Below, piece by piece: positions 29,001 to 44,000 of a stretch of DNA of 64,000 bases (position 1 is its first letter; the number at the start of each line of letters is the position of its first letter). The notes below the pieces were generated by a model. It saw only the letters and a list, made by a program, of their open reading frames with translations, had not been told where the DNA came from and did not search any database. This DNA is from Branchiostoma belcheri. Taxonomy: Eukaryota; Chordata; Leptocardii; Amphioxiformes; Branchiostomatidae. The stretch is from positions 406,066 through 470,065 of the forward strand of contig NW_017804675.1 of NCBI RefSeq assembly GCF_001625305.1, read 5' to 3'. The translations under genes were made by a program, and so were the position numbers.

Positions 29001-32000
29001 GGAGGGTCGGTTTCGCTAGGATCCTTCCTCTGCACCTAGGGAAATATTTTATGAAAGTCCAAAAGGAAACAAAAGTTAGACAAGTTAAGACAAGGTGCAT
29101 TAGGCAAGTAGCTCCTGTTGTTTCAGAACAGAAGATTAAGTGTTGTCTGTTCTCGGGGCTGGGAGCGCCAAGGGTTCAAGTGCCGGAGAGATCTACCCAT
29201 AGCCCCCCCCCCCCTGTTGAGGGTGGGGTTGTACATTCTTTCATATATTTTCTCTCTCTAACTCTTGGCTCTCTTTGCATATCTGTAACTGTTTTTGGGT
29301 TTTTTTTTGCTACCATTGTAATTTAACATACATAAACATGAATAATGAGTTCCCACACCAGGAAGAAGCTTTAGAAGAAATCCCCGATGCCCCAGATATT
29401 ACAGATAAAGGCCCACCAATAAGTAGGGAAGAAATCAAAGGCGCAATAAAGAAGATGAAATTCAGAAAAGCCCCAGGAGCAGATGAAATCACTGCAGAAG
29501 TGCTAGCTACGGGGGGTGAAGGTATGATTGACATGCTACATCTGATCTTCACTAAAGTATGGAATGAAGAGATACCACCTAGAGAATGGTCAAAAATGTT
29601 GGTTGTCCCCGTTTACAAGAAAGGAAGCAAGTTTGACCCCGGTAATTATCGGGCCATTGCACTACTGTCCATCCCCGGGAAAGTTTTCCTTAGGATCCTA
29701 CTAGACAGGATGAGGGAAAGAACAGAAGCTCACTTCAAGGAATCCCAGTTTGGCTTTAGAAGCGGGCGGGGTACAGTTGATGCTGTTTTTGTGGTTAGAC
29801 AAATTTTGGAAAAAGCGAGGGAAAGAATAGTAAACCTTCATTTCCATTTCATTGACTTCAAAGCTGCCTTTGATACTGTCTGGAGGAAGGCTCTGTGGAA
29901 AATGATGAGAGCCATTGGGGTAGAGGGGAAAATTGTAAACATCATAGAAGAAATGTATAAGAACACTCAGTGTGCTGTCATTATCAACAGGCAAATTACC
30001 AGTTGGTTCCAGGTGGGAGTGGGAGTCAGGCAGGGTTGCTTATTGTCACCTGTCCTTTTCAACATATTTCTTGAGTTTGTGATGGATGAGCTGAAAAGTC
30101 TTGATCCCACTTTTCAGCTACATGACAACCTCTCTACTGAGGAGAGATATGCTGATGACACCACTCTTATAGCAGCTATATTTAGAAAACTTCAAATCTC
30201 TACAACAGAACTTGAGTCTGCATGTAAAAAATGGGGGTTAAAGGTCAATGCGGCAAAATGTAAAGTTATCACTAGTGAGGAAGCAGATAACATCATGATA
30301 GATGACACAGCAGTTGAGAAGGTCCCTGAATTTGTCTTTCTTGGAAGTGTTGTCCCTGGCACGACTAGCGACATTAAGAGGAGGATAGCGCTTGCTGCCT
30401 CTGCATTTGGTAGGCTCAGAAAAACAGTATGGAACCGAAGGGATATTAGCAAAAACCTCAAAGTACGGCTGTTCCAAGCACTTATCCTGCCAATTGCTAC
30501 ATATGCATGTGAAACATGGACCCTGAAAAAATCGGACGAACTTCTACTGCTATCCTTTGAAATGAGATGCTTAAGAGTGATACTCTGCATCACCCTGAGG
30601 GACTGCATCCCAAATGCAGAAATCCGGTCAAGACTTGGGGCGGAACAAACCATCACTGACAGGATACGCACTAGAAGGCTCAGATGGTTTGGGCATGTGA
30701 TGCGAAGACCGACAAACACCCTAGTTTATAAGGCATACCACCAGGACTTCCAAAACCCTAGACCCCGGGGAAGACCACCCAAGAGGTGGAAAGATCAGAT
30801 ACAGAGTGACACAGGGATTACTCTTAAGTGTAGCTGAGGCTATCGCTCTTGACAGAACTGGTTGGAGGAACCTGACGGAGGGGAGCAAGGGGCCAGTACC
30901 TGGCCTGGGCACTTAGGCAGGTAGGCAAACATGTACATGTACAAAAATACTGTTCCGGATCAGGGTATATATGTCTGACCTACCATTTCGCGAATGGCTT
31001 CCACCATGTGGTGACACGTCAGTAGATACCTGCTCCCCAGTCTGAAGCCACCTCCAATAGCTGGGGAGAGAAAAAGAACTTTAAAGTAGGTCCAATATTA
31101 AGAAATGACTGCCTTTATTCGTTTACATGTATTTAGCAAGAAATGGTATAATTATTGATATGAAGTTTATTCTAATTTCTTGCCCAAAGCAACTTGAAGC
31201 GCTGTACTTTATGAATATTGAAATTATTTAAGAAAAGATACCTATATCCTGGAAGCCCACCACGCCTACAGAGTTGAAGTGCTGCACTAAAGAGTACTGC
31301 ATCCCTCATTTAACTCCGTCTCCGTCCTTACAGATCAGTGAGTACTGCTAACAGTGATACCCATCCCACAGTACATCTATTATAACATCTGGGCTATCTA
31401 GTGAGTACATCCCAAAAGCATGATACCTGCGTCCTGGAAGCCCACCACACCGACAGAGTTGAAGTGCTGCACCAGTGAGTACTGCATCTCGCCCGGCACT
31501 CCGTCCTTACAGATCGGGTCCGCCTCACAAGCCTCGCTCACGGCCTTCTCCATGTTAATCAGCTCAAACGCGTCACCGGTCACGTCAATCTGGGGGGTTA
31601 AAGGTCAAAGTTCACGTCTATCTGCAGGGTTAAAGTTCACGTCTATCTGCAGGGTTAAAGGTCAAATTTCACGTCTATTACCAGGATTTAAAATTCGAAG
31701 TTCACATCTAGCTGCAGGGTTAAAGGTCAAGGCCGACTCTATCTACAGAGTTTAAGTTCGAGGTTCTGCGGTGTTGACATTCTTTCTGTACCTTTCCGTC
31801 TATTACAGTTATGTTTGTTAGCAACATTTCTTGCTTGGCCTCTAACACCATTGGCGCGTTACCTTTCCTCCTGCGATGTTGGTTCTCTTGTCGAAGTCTG
31901 TCCGCAGCAGCTCGTCCTGAAGATCCGCTAAAATCTTATCAACCTCGAACCCATCAACGTCTTCTCGCACCTGGAGAGGACGAGTACACACATAGGCACA

Positions 32001-35000
32001 GTGATGTCTCTCTACAGGACAGTGCGAATGCGTACAAAATGCCATGTATTTCATCACTTCTTTGAATTATATCGATTTCCTGTTCTGTGTCCTTTGAACT
32101 GACTGAAGAACTGGTTGATGAAGACTACGAACACGGCTATAACGGTTAGTTAGATAGTCCCCTAGTATCACAGTCGCAGTAATGTAGGTTTGCCCCAGAC
32201 ACGGCTCTGGATACGTGTGGACGATCCAAAACCATGCTGACAACTGTTCTGGATAAAGCTATCCAGGATAAAGCATGGTTCTGTATAAAGCACGGTTCTG
32301 GATAAAGCGTGGTTCTGGATAAAGCACGGTTCTGGATAGAGCATCATTCTGGATTAAGCACGGCTCTGGATAAAGCATGGTTCTGGATAAAGCACTGTTC
32401 TGGATAAAGCATGGTTCTGGATAAAGCACGGTTCTGGATAAAGTACGATTTTGGATAGGGCATGGTTCTGGATAAACTGAGTGCGGTTCTAGATTGTTTG
32501 TTTGTTTGTTTGTTTGTTTATTAGATCTCCATTAGATTTACATGAAATCTATTCTTCCTGGAGTCACAAAATGATTTTGTGACTCATTTTGTAGATCAAT
32601 TATGATTTACGATTAAGTAGGGTTCCGCATAAAGCACGGTTTTGGATAAAGCACACTTCTGGATAAAACACAGTTCTGGATAAAGCATGGTTAGGGATAC
32701 GGTGTGGTTCTGGATAATGCACGGTTCTGGATAGAATGAGTACGTACCTCCTGTAGAGCACGCCGCATGTCCCAGTACTGCTTGCCGCTGTCTCCGCCCT
32801 CCCCAGCCCCGCCGGCTTTGCTACCCTCGCCCGTGTACTCCCCCAGGTCCCTCCCGATCAGGAACGGCGCCAGGCACCGCGACAGGACCCTGCCGGAAGG
32901 TACATGATGAAGGTTACACAATCCAAGTAAAACGTTACATAAGTCATAAGACATAAAATAAGACAAGCTACTGGATGTATCCTTTGAACTGGGTAAATAT
33001 TCTGAATTGAACTTCTTCAGGAACGCTTGGGAACGATTGCACGTGTGCCATCAGGTTTGAAGCCGGTGTGGAGACGGGGGTCGTTACAATCTACCAAAGG
33101 CAACGACTGGGATTGAGAGTGCAATCTTTTGAGTTACAAAATAGTTAAAATCCTCCAAAATGTACATAGATTTACTAAAGACCTCCCGCTGCTTTCTAAC
33201 ACCGTAAGCAAAGCAATACCAATTCAGTGCCAAAAGCCCACATCAGTAGAAATGAGTTCCCCACCTCCCCTCGGGATCCCTGGCTGTCTCCGCCTCCTCG
33301 GAAGTAACCTGTTCCTCCCCAGCCAGCGCCAGTCGCACCGTGCTGCCGTGTAGTTCCGCGCCGGGGGACAGCAGCTGGTTACCCGAGTCGGGATCATCCG
33401 CTTTGGTCGCAACGAACCTAACATCAACAAAGGTCTTATGTTTAAACCCGTAAGTAATTTCATCAGGTTGGTAAACGAATGAATAGCAAAGTTCTTTGAT
33501 CACAACCATTTATTTTTTTACAAGCCGACGTTTCGATGACCGTCTGTCATCTTCATCTGGGCAATTCTGACTGGTTGACTGTGCATTGACGCTAGATGTT
33601 ACTTGGTTGATAGTGCACTAAAGGCGTTACGTGGTTCACAGTGCAATTAAGTTTTACTGTTAACAATGCATTTCCGAACGTAGTGCAATTGTGACATACA
33701 TAGGCATTGCTAAGCATTATTATGTTAAGTTAAAACTTTTGATCCAACACAAAGAAGTTCCCTCATCTAGGGCTTTCGACCAGTCACTCTGGTCTTCCTC
33801 GGTAGAATGACCCAGTGAGACTTCAAAGAAGCCTCGTGACAAGCCTCATCGCTGGGTAACCAACAACGTGAATCGGTGTGTAATGTGTCGAGTGTCATAC
33901 GTACATTAATTGAAAGGCCTAAGTCTTACCTACCAGAACAACACAATTCAGACTCAGTATGTGAATTGAATTGAATAAGTACGAGTATGGGCGAATCGGT
34001 GTGTAATATGTCTAGTATCGTACCTGTTTTTTTTTTATTCCAACATATCATGACAAGACATGGTGACGGCACACTCAAGTCATTTTAACTTATTTTATGC
34101 CGCCACTAACGCAGAGAATAAATAAGACAAACAGGACAATACTCATTTTCACTTGAGTTAAGTGAGGAAAGTTGTGTTAAAAGCCTTTCCCAAGGGCATA
34201 TGCTCAGCACAGGACTCGAACTCGGGACCTCTTGGTTCCCAGTCGAGCACTCTGCCGCTACGCCACACGACCCCACGAATTATTGTCCTACCTGTTAACC
34301 CCCGCGCCGTTGAAGCGAGCGTCCCTGTACAGCGCGCGAAGAAGCGTCTCCCCCGGTAACACGTCCACCATCAGCGGCACTGCCTCCACATCCGCCTTCT
34401 CCTGAAAACCGCACATAATCATCCGTAAATATTTTCATCAGGTTGGTAAGACATTGAGTAAAGAGACTCTTTTTACACAACCAAGTCTTTTATTCAGCTG
34501 ACGTTCCGGTGATCGTCTGTCACCTTCCTCAGGGCAATTCTGACTGGTTCACATTGCACTGCAGCTAGTGAACCAGTCAGAATTGCCCTGAGGAAGGTGA
34601 CAGACGGTCACCGAAACGTCGGCTGAATAAAAGGTTGTGTAAAAGCTAGCCGACGAGTAACCGAAAGGTTGGCCAGGTAAATTTCCTACAGTTTGTACCA
34701 CAATGCCCTTATTTGTCTATGGCCTGACGAATACAACTTCAACAAAACTGGCAATGAAAACATACATTGCCATGGCGACGGTGGTTGCTTTTAGGGTTAT
34801 TGTTTGCATGGCACTGCCATCATTTCATGATTTTGAGCAAGACAGATACAGTGCACTCCTCCCCCGAGTGTATAGTGAACGAGCCCCGGGGTCACAGAAA
34901 GTAGGGCCATTTGTGCATGGCAGACAGGTCTTCTAGGTCTTCCCAAGGGTTTCCAGGAATGTGGGCATAGATGTGGGTCAGAGAAATGCCTGTGGATATT

Positions 35001-38000
35001 CCTGTGGACAAAATGCCTTTACAATTCCTAGAATTCTTGCGAATTGCACACAATACTGTACCTTTAGGCTCCTCCCTGAGACGTCGCCAAAATACAATGT
35101 AGAAAACGGTGTACCTCTTTTTTCAGCGCGTACGCCGCCGTCATACAGTCCTTGTGTGGGTCCGTCACGTACACCGCGCAGCGCTGTTTGCAGACCAGCT
35201 CCTGTTCCGTGTGCGCGCTCACCATCTGCGCAGCTGCGTGTTTACCGTCGTCGCCATAGAGACAGATTCTAGAAAAAAAAATGATGCAAACTCCGCTGTA
35301 TGTTATGAAAAATGTTAAACTTTTCTCATGAATTTGACTCATCGGAATTTTCGACTGAATCACTCAGTCTTCCTCAGCTATCTGACCCAAATGCTGTGGA
35401 CACGTGATTTTTTTCACGTGTGACGTCAGCAAAGGGTCAAAGGTTGTCTGAAGTCGATATCGCCCCCCGTCCCGGTTGAGCGATGGTTGAAGTGCCCTGA
35501 TGTATATGGCCTCCACTGAATGTTGTATAGGATTTCATCATCGCCATCCGTAGAAATTAGTGCTTAGAACTGAAGTGTGCCATCATGCATTGTTTTACAG
35601 GCTTTTAAAAACTTGTTCGGTTTTACCGTACAATACATGGGCGCCGCCATGATGATCTGTGACGTCATGAGTCGGCCATCTTGTTATATTATCTGAATAT
35701 TAAAACTAGTAACGTTACCATGTATGTTGTAGAATATAGTACAAAGTTAGACGTAGTCCCACATACCAGATACCATTGTATTTTCTTTCTTCATACATGT
35801 TGTTTGTAACTGCAATTAGCCCTCGGGCATGTATTTGCAGTAAACTTTTCATTAACCCGTTCTAGAAAGGCAAGAGGAAGTGACAACAACTGGTCTTACC
35901 TGAACACGCCTCCATCCAGACTCCGGGCTGGCACGCCCACGTTCGGTTCACCTTCGAACTTTGACCCCTTCTCCGGGACCAGGTAAGCCCTCCCCAGCTT
36001 CCCGGAGAGATCGGTCACGTGACCCAGGCTGTCCAATAGCGCGTGGATGGTGGGTTTCGGGCCTGCGCAATGGATATCAAACCTCTCGGTTTTCCCGCCG
36101 CCTCCTCCGCTCCAGATCACCGAAAAGGAAACTCCAACTGTGTCATGGGAACAACATAGAGGAAAGTTGCCTTAAAAACTAGAAAAATAACATTTGAAAA
36201 GCAAATGCAGAATTTTTACCTTCACATGGTCTAGCCTGCTACTGCTCTGTTTATTTTTACTCAACAACATTCACATAAATATATATATATTGAGCAGCCG
36301 CTCCAACTGCCACTTGCTACATAATGTCTCTTACACCACAAGGTGTCTGCTACAGCACCAGTTACCATGGCGACAGACGTCCGGTCAAGGTAACCGAACT
36401 TATTTAGAAGGAAGAAAAAGAAGAAACAGAGCAATTTCTACTATTTTATCGGCAACCAAAGAGTGGGGGGGGGGCATCTCTGGTACATGTCTATATGACA
36501 ATATCGGTGTATGTCTGTAAAAGTGATGACATTTAGAGTTCTCCCGCAAGTTTGAATAGATTTGTTTGCTGTTTCTGCTGCCAGATCAGATAAGTTCTTT
36601 TTCCCCGAAAATGAGTCTGGCTCTTGCAGAAAACAAATGCCATAGGCAAGACGTCAAACCACGTCACCCCTCCAAATAAGGGCAAAAATATCCTTCCTCT
36701 CAGACTAATCTTGACATCCTTGTGTATATGCATGCGCCTTGACGTTAGTTGTTGCACTGCGTACCTGCTGTCTGCACAGTCGAAATGTACGAGCAGGCAG
36801 AGCCTGTCCGGTCGCCTTTCTCCGGCCCCGACAGCCGCCAACCCAGCGGGCCGCCACCCCAACCCCGTCCCGTCCGACAGAGTGGTTCACGCGGGCGTGT
36901 CCGCCATGGCAACGGCGCTTCTGACAAGCAGCGGGAAGACCAGGACACGTCTTCACACACGTACAAAAACGCCGAGGAGGTGAAACGTTACGCAACGTCT
37001 GCAGGTAACCGACGTTTTTCACACCAGCTTTACACGGAGGCTACTTGTACTATCAAGTATGAGCTTTTTTTTGCAGTAGAGGGTATAAGAACACTTCCCG
37101 ACTTTTGTATATTTTCCTGTATGGGTAAATTTGATGACAATGTTTACATGTTGACGTGAGCGATTATCGGTGAGCGAAATATGTTTTTCTACCAGACCGC
37201 GCGTATCCAGGTGGAGCGAGCGGCCGCCGGGGTCTGTGTAGCTTCCTCCGCGCCCGCAGCAGCTGCCTGGCCGCCGGCATCGCCGTGCTGCTTAGCCTGT
37301 GCGCCGTGGGACTCGCCCCTCTCACGTTCAGCAACAAACAGGTAACAGTCTTGTACCATAAAGCCTGTTGGCTAACTATTTTTCTCAATCTCATCACATT
37401 CTGTTTTAAGCCCCGTGTTACAAAGTTTGCTGCTGTTTTATGTGCGATTGTTTCTTACTTCGGTATTTAAATATTCTGACCTTTGTATACACATTTGTAG
37501 GAAATATCCCAATTGTCGACTGCTGTTGACGCCTTGAAGCGCGACCAAGACGACATGTCCACCACTGTTGACGCCTTGAAGCGCGACCAAGACGACATGT
37601 CCGCCACTGTTGACGCCTTGAAGCGCGACCAAGACGGCATGTCCACCACTGTTGACGCCTTGAAGAGCGAACAAGACGACATGTCCACCACTGTTGACGC
37701 CTTGAAGCGCGACCAAGACGACATGTCCACCACTGTTGACGCCTTGAAGCGCGACCAAGACGACATGTCCACCACTGTTGACGCCTTGAAGCGCGACCAA
37801 GAAGCCTTGCGCCGACTGTCCACCACTGTTGACGCCTTGAAACGTGACCTGGACAACGAGCGCAGCCCAACCGCCACCTCGGAGCCGCGTCTTCAAGAGA
37901 AAGCCTTACGTAAAGTTGTTTTCTGCTATTATATTGGTTCTTTATGTCACTAAATGTTCTAAAATAGTCACATTGCATCATTATGTTTCCTACTATATGC

Positions 38001-41000
38001 ATACTATAACCAAATGTTGCATATATATCTTGATGTTCAACATGACCCATCCTTTGCCTGTTGCTGATACAAAGCATGTTTTCCAGCATCTTGCCCCGAA
38101 GGTTACACCAAGTGGCGTGGGATCTGCTACAAGGCCTTCAACACAGACAAAACCTTCGACCAAGCGACCGCGGCCTGTGGCGAAGACGGCGGCACCCTCG
38201 CCATGCCCCGAGACGCCGAGACCAACGCCTTCCTCATCACCCTGCACAACTCCGTGAGCGAGTATCGGCCCTTCTGGTTCGGCCTGCACGATCAGCGCGA
38301 AGAGGGGAGGTTTGAGTGGGTGGACGGGTCTGCACTTGGGCCGTACAGCTCCTGGGGTCCGGGACAACCGGACAACTATGGGGGCAGGGAAGATTGCGTC
38401 CGTTACTTCGCGTACTCAGCCTGGAAATACAAGTGGCTCGACCATGACTGCCGCCTGAAGTTTTACTTCATATGCCAGACTGCTCCAGGTACTTATTGTA
38501 TCCTCACTATTTCCTAAAACCCTTTTATCTAGTAAACATGGCACAGCTTAAGCACCCATCAGGATAAGGCAGCAGACAATCATTGCTCCTGGCACAAACC
38601 TTAACTGAACCATTATATACATCTTATGCCTGATTATTCTTATTCTTTTTCCAGGACGTGCATAGGCGACAGGCGGGACTCTCACCAACACTGTACTGCG
38701 GCTTTCTGACTTTCCGCAGTCAAACTGACTAGTAAGACTTACGACTAAACTACATGTAGTACACATGGATTTAAGACTAATTTTTAAAACGTTTGACTAA
38801 AACTTTTTAAAAGTATTTTTCCAAAGATTCCCACAAGAATGATCACATTTGTGACTCACTCTCCTGTGCCCCGACTTCGAACTTTCTCGACCAGGACAAA
38901 TTTTGCCAATACTACGGAAGCAACCTTTTTTTTTCCTGCATACTCCATGGAAAAAATTCCACGCTGAAAGCGTATTTCCTAGAACTACATCACTATTGAA
39001 CAAGCTTCCCTGTGAATGCTTTCTAAATGGGTACAACCTTAAACTATTTAAAATCTAAGGTAAAAAAAATCTATCATTACAATCCTCTTTTTGTAACCCA
39101 AAACATGTGAGTGGTTCGCATGAGCTTGGTTTTCAGACGAAAATTGTACTAAATAAAAAAAAATTCTCAGAAGAAATACTGAATAGAATGTTATTTGAAG
39201 CAGCACTGTACTATTGTAGACACTCTTCAGTTTCCACACGGAGAGAATTTACTATTTAGGTTTCCCTTCTTGTATACTGCTGAACCCAATTTGCATTGGA
39301 TTAATAGCAGCTGCACATGTGTTAGTTACAAAACAGGTGACCGGTACAAATAAAAACAAGGGTAACTGAAGGAGGGGACACTAAGGAACGTAAATAACTG
39401 AATCTGTGGGTGAAAAGACAAGACAGTGCGTTTTATGTCTATCATTACATGGTATATAATCTATAGAATTGTATATTCCACGTTATGTATACATAACCTT
39501 TATTACTTCAGCCCAAGAGAGGGAAGTGTCGTTTTGAGCTTAGCTTACCGCTAGTGGTTAGGATTTGGCGCTCTCACAGCCAAGGCCCGGGTTCTATTCC
39601 CGGTGTAGGAAAACCATTTTTGTGTATATATGACAACGTTGGTGCATGCGCTATTCAAAAGGGAGAAAACATGCCACTGTCATCTAGTGTAAACAATATC
39701 TACTATTTTGTCGGCAACCAAAGAAGTGGGGAGGGGGGCTTGGGCATGTCTGCTACATGTATGTATGACAACGTTCGTGCATGCGCATCATGTCTGTAAA
39801 AGTCACGAAATTTTACCGATTACCATAAGAATTCTCTCTTATGTTTGAATAGCTTTGTTTGATGTTTCTGGCTACCAGCTCAGATTACTTCTTTTTTCGC
39901 GAAAATGAGTCTGGCTCTTGCAAAAAAACAAAATGCTATTGCATCATCTCATAAAACAATAATTCTCTCTTATGTTTGAATAGATTTGTTTGATGATTCT
40001 ACCAGCCCAGAATAATTTCTTTTTCCACGAAAATAAATTGTTAACAATGGACACCTGTAGATGTCTTTTCGTGGGCAAACTATATCCATAAGATGTTTTG
40101 TAACGCACGAGACTAAAAACGTGAATAAACATCAAACAAGAAACCTTCGCCATGGCAACAATTCTTATTACTAATCTTGTGTTGTAAGAAATAGAATATC
40201 ACCTGGGGTGAAAGTATGACATGCAGATAGAGATAGAACGGACATGGCTAACCTATAAATCCCTCTATTTCACTTAAAAATGCTTTTTAAAAGGGACAAA
40301 ACATAAAACATGAGTATTGCTGCCACTGTCATCTAGTGTAAACAATATGTACTATTTTGTCGGCAACCAAAGAAGTGGGAAGGGGGGCTTGGGCATGTCT
40401 GCTACATGTATGTATGACAACGTTAGTGCATGCGCACATGTCTGTAAAAGTCACGAGATTTTACCGATTAAAATAAGAATTCTCTCTTATGTTTGAATAG
40501 ATTTGTTTGATGTTTCTGCCTACCATCCCTCACTACTTCGTTTTCCACGAAAATGAGGCTCTTGCATAAACACAAAATGCTATTGCATCACCTCATCCCA
40601 CGTCATTCTTCCAAATACGGGCAAATGTAGCCTTACTATGTAAGACTAATTAAGGTGTTAGTTGCCATATTCATGAATTTTGCACAGTGTGCACAGTACG
40701 GCCGAAATGTACGAGCTGGCGGGACTCACCACTACCGAACAGCGGCTACCAGAACATCCGCAGTCAAACTGACTAGGAAAACTTCAGACTAAAACTTTAG
40801 TATTTTTCCAAATGTTCTCACAAGTTTAATCTCGCTTGTGCCCCCACTTCTACCTTTCTCGGCCAGGACACGTATTGCCACTACTACGGAAGCAAGTCAC
40901 CCTTTCTTTCCCCATACTCCGTATATCAGGAGAAAGTGCCTCTTGCAAAAAAAAACAAAATGCTATTGCATTATCTCATACAATGATAATTCTCTCTTAT

Positions 41001-44000
41001 GTTTGAATAGCTTTGTTTGATGTTTCTACCTACCAGCCCAGATTAATTTCTTTTTCCACGAAAATAAATTGTTAACAATATAATAAACACCTGTAGATGT
41101 CTTTTCGTGGGCAAAATATATCCATAAGATGTTTTGTAACGCACGAGACTAAAAACGTGAATAAACATCAAACAAGAAACCTTTGCCATGGCAACAATTC
41201 TTATTACTAATCTTGTGTTGTAAGAAATAGAATATCACCTGGGGTGAAAGTATGACATGCAGATAGAGATAGAACGGACATGTCTAACCTATAAATCCCT
41301 CTATTTCGCTTCCAAATACTATTCAAAAGGAAGAAAACATAAAACATGAGTATTGCTGCCACTGTCATCTAGTGTAAACAATATCTACTATTTTGTCGGC
41401 AACCAAAGAAGTGGGGAGGGGGGCTTGGGCATGTCTGCTACATGTATGCATGACAACCATAGTGCATGCGCACATGTCTGTAAAAGTCACGAGATTTTAC
41501 CGATTACAAGAAGACCGCTCCCTTATGTTTGAATAGAGTTGTTTTATGTTTCTGCCTACCAGCCCAGACTACTTCGTTTTTCACGAAAAAGAGGCTCTTG
41601 CATAAACAAAATGCTATTGCATCACCTCATCCCACGTCATTCTTCCAAATACGGGCATATGTAGCCTTACTCAGACTAATTAAGGTGTTAGTTGCCATAT
41701 TCATGAATTTTGCACAGTTATACACTGCGCAACAATACAGTCTGCACAGTACGGCCGAAATGTACGAGCAGGCAGAGCCTGTCCGGTTGCCTTTCTCCGG
41801 CCCCGACAGCCGCCAAACCAGCGGGCCGCCCCAACCCCGTCCCGTCCAACAGAGTGGTTCACGCGGGCGTGCCCGCCATGGCAACGGCGCTTCTGACAAG
41901 CAGCGGGAAGACCGGGACACGTCTTCACACACGTACGAAGACGCCGAGGAGGTGAAACGTCACGCAACGTCTGCAGGTAACCGACGTTTTTCACACCTGC
42001 CTTTTACAGTGGATATTTTCACTATCAGAGGATAATATTTTAAGCGTATATGTTAACCTACTGATTTTTGCTTAGTTTGCTGTACGGACTAATTTCATGA
42101 CAACAAGAAAACCCTCCATTGTTTACTGTACGCCCCTCATGTAAAATTCATCAGCAGGGTACGCGAACGTTCTCGCACCGGATTCGGTACGATGGAAATC
42201 ACGTCTTCGTCAAAGGTACACTTTTCCTGCCACATGCACAACGGGCCTTAGTCCTTAGAAATATCACTGTGTTTCTGACATCAGTCGTGAAAAACAGGGT
42301 AGTTAGGTAGGAATCAGGGCTTCATTTGCAAAATTAATACCTTTTGATGGATTAATGGGATTTCATACTGGTGAGTGAATTTAAAGTTAGCTGAAACTGG
42401 GCATCACTATGCACATATTTTGTAGATCTTGGAGCTATTTGCATAATTAAGGATGAAATGTTAAATTCTGGCTTTGTTTTGTTGATATAGCGTTTAAGTT
42501 CTATATCTATTCATCAACATGTTTTGAGTTAGTAAGTTGACTTAAGCGATAACCTGAGCGAAATATATTTTTCTACCAGACCGCGCGTATCCGGGTGGAG
42601 CGAGCGGCCGCCGGGGTGTCTGTAGCTTCCTCCGCGCCCGCTGCAGCTTCCTCGCCGCCGGCATCGCCGTGCTACTGAGCCTGTGCGCCGTGGGACTCGC
42701 CCCTCTCACGTTCAGCAACAAGCAGGTAACAGTCTTGTACCATAAAGCCTGTTGGCTAGCTATTTTTCTCAATCTCATCACATTCTGTTTTAAGTTACAA
42801 AATTTGCTGCTGTTTTTGTGCGATTGGTTCTTACGTTCGATATTAAATATTCTGACGTGTGTATACACGATTGTAGGAAATATCCCAATTGTCCACCACT
42901 GTTGACGCCTTGAAGCGCGACCAAGACGACATGTCCACCACTGTTGACGCCTTGAAGCGCGACCAAGACGACATGTCCACCACTGTTGACGCCTTGAAGC
43001 GCGACCAAGACGACATGTCCACCACTGTTGACGCCTTGAAGCGCGCCCAAGACGGCATGTCCACCACTGTTGACGCCTTGAAGCGCGACCAAGACACCTT
43101 GCTCCGACTGTCCACCACTGTTGACGCCTTGAAGCGCGACCTGGACAACGAGCGCAGCCGGACCGCCACCCTGGAGCAGCATCTTCGCAAGATTGGGAAG
43201 ACTTTGGTTTTTAGTAGATTTTGGAAGATTCATTGTTCATGAAGCATCTATTTCATGTATTTCATCATTTTAACATGATCCTTTGCCTGTTGCTGACACA
43301 AAACTTGTTTTCCAGTATCTTGTCCCGAAGGTTACACCAAGTGGCGTGGGACCTGCTACAAGGTCTTCAACACAGACAAAACCTTCGACCAAGCGACCGC
43401 GGCCTGTGGCGAAGACGGCGGCACCCTCGCCATGCCCCGAGACGCCGGGACCGACGCCTTCCTCATCTCCCTTTACAGGTCCGTGGGCGGGGACTTCTGG
43501 ATCGGCCTGCACGATCGGCACGTAGAGGGAAGGTTTGAGTGGGTGGACGGCTCTCCTCTTGGGTCGTACAACAACTGGGGTCGGGGACAACCGGACAACC
43601 GGAGGGGCAACCAAGATTGCGTCCTTTACTCCTCGTTCTCATTCTCAGTCATCATGAAAGACAAGTGGGTCGACTATTTCTGCCACGAGACGTTTCGCTT
43701 CATATGCCAGACTGCTCCAGGTACATATTGCATCCCCTATTTCTTAAAACCCTTTCATCTAGTAAACACGGCACAGCTAAAGCACCCATCAGAATAACCA
43801 TAAGACCATCATGGCTCCTGTTACTAAAGTCTAAATACTAAATCATTCTACATCTCATCCCTGCTAATTCCTCCTTTTTCTTTTCAGGACCTCCATAGGC
43901 ATAGACGACAGGCGGGACTCTCACCACTACTGAACAGCGGCTCCCCGAACATCCGCAGTCAAACTGACTAGTAAGACTTAAGACTAAAACTTCAGTGTTT

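Noticed and set aside
37507..37860. Regular repeats that could suggest a CRISPR-like array
   Set aside because: The units are contiguous with no spacers, are in frame and encode a coiled-coil stalk in a eukaryotic gene.
37418..38089. Long minus-strand open frames across the lectin stalk (up to 223 codons)
   Set aside because: They are shadows of the 42-bp coding minisatellite, whose length keeps all frames open. The plus-strand frame has splice sites, a membrane segment and a lectin domain.
39541..39610. Functional tRNA-Glu gene
   Set aside because: The acceptor stem does not pair well and the T loop is altered. I kept it only as a tRNA-like or pseudogene feature.
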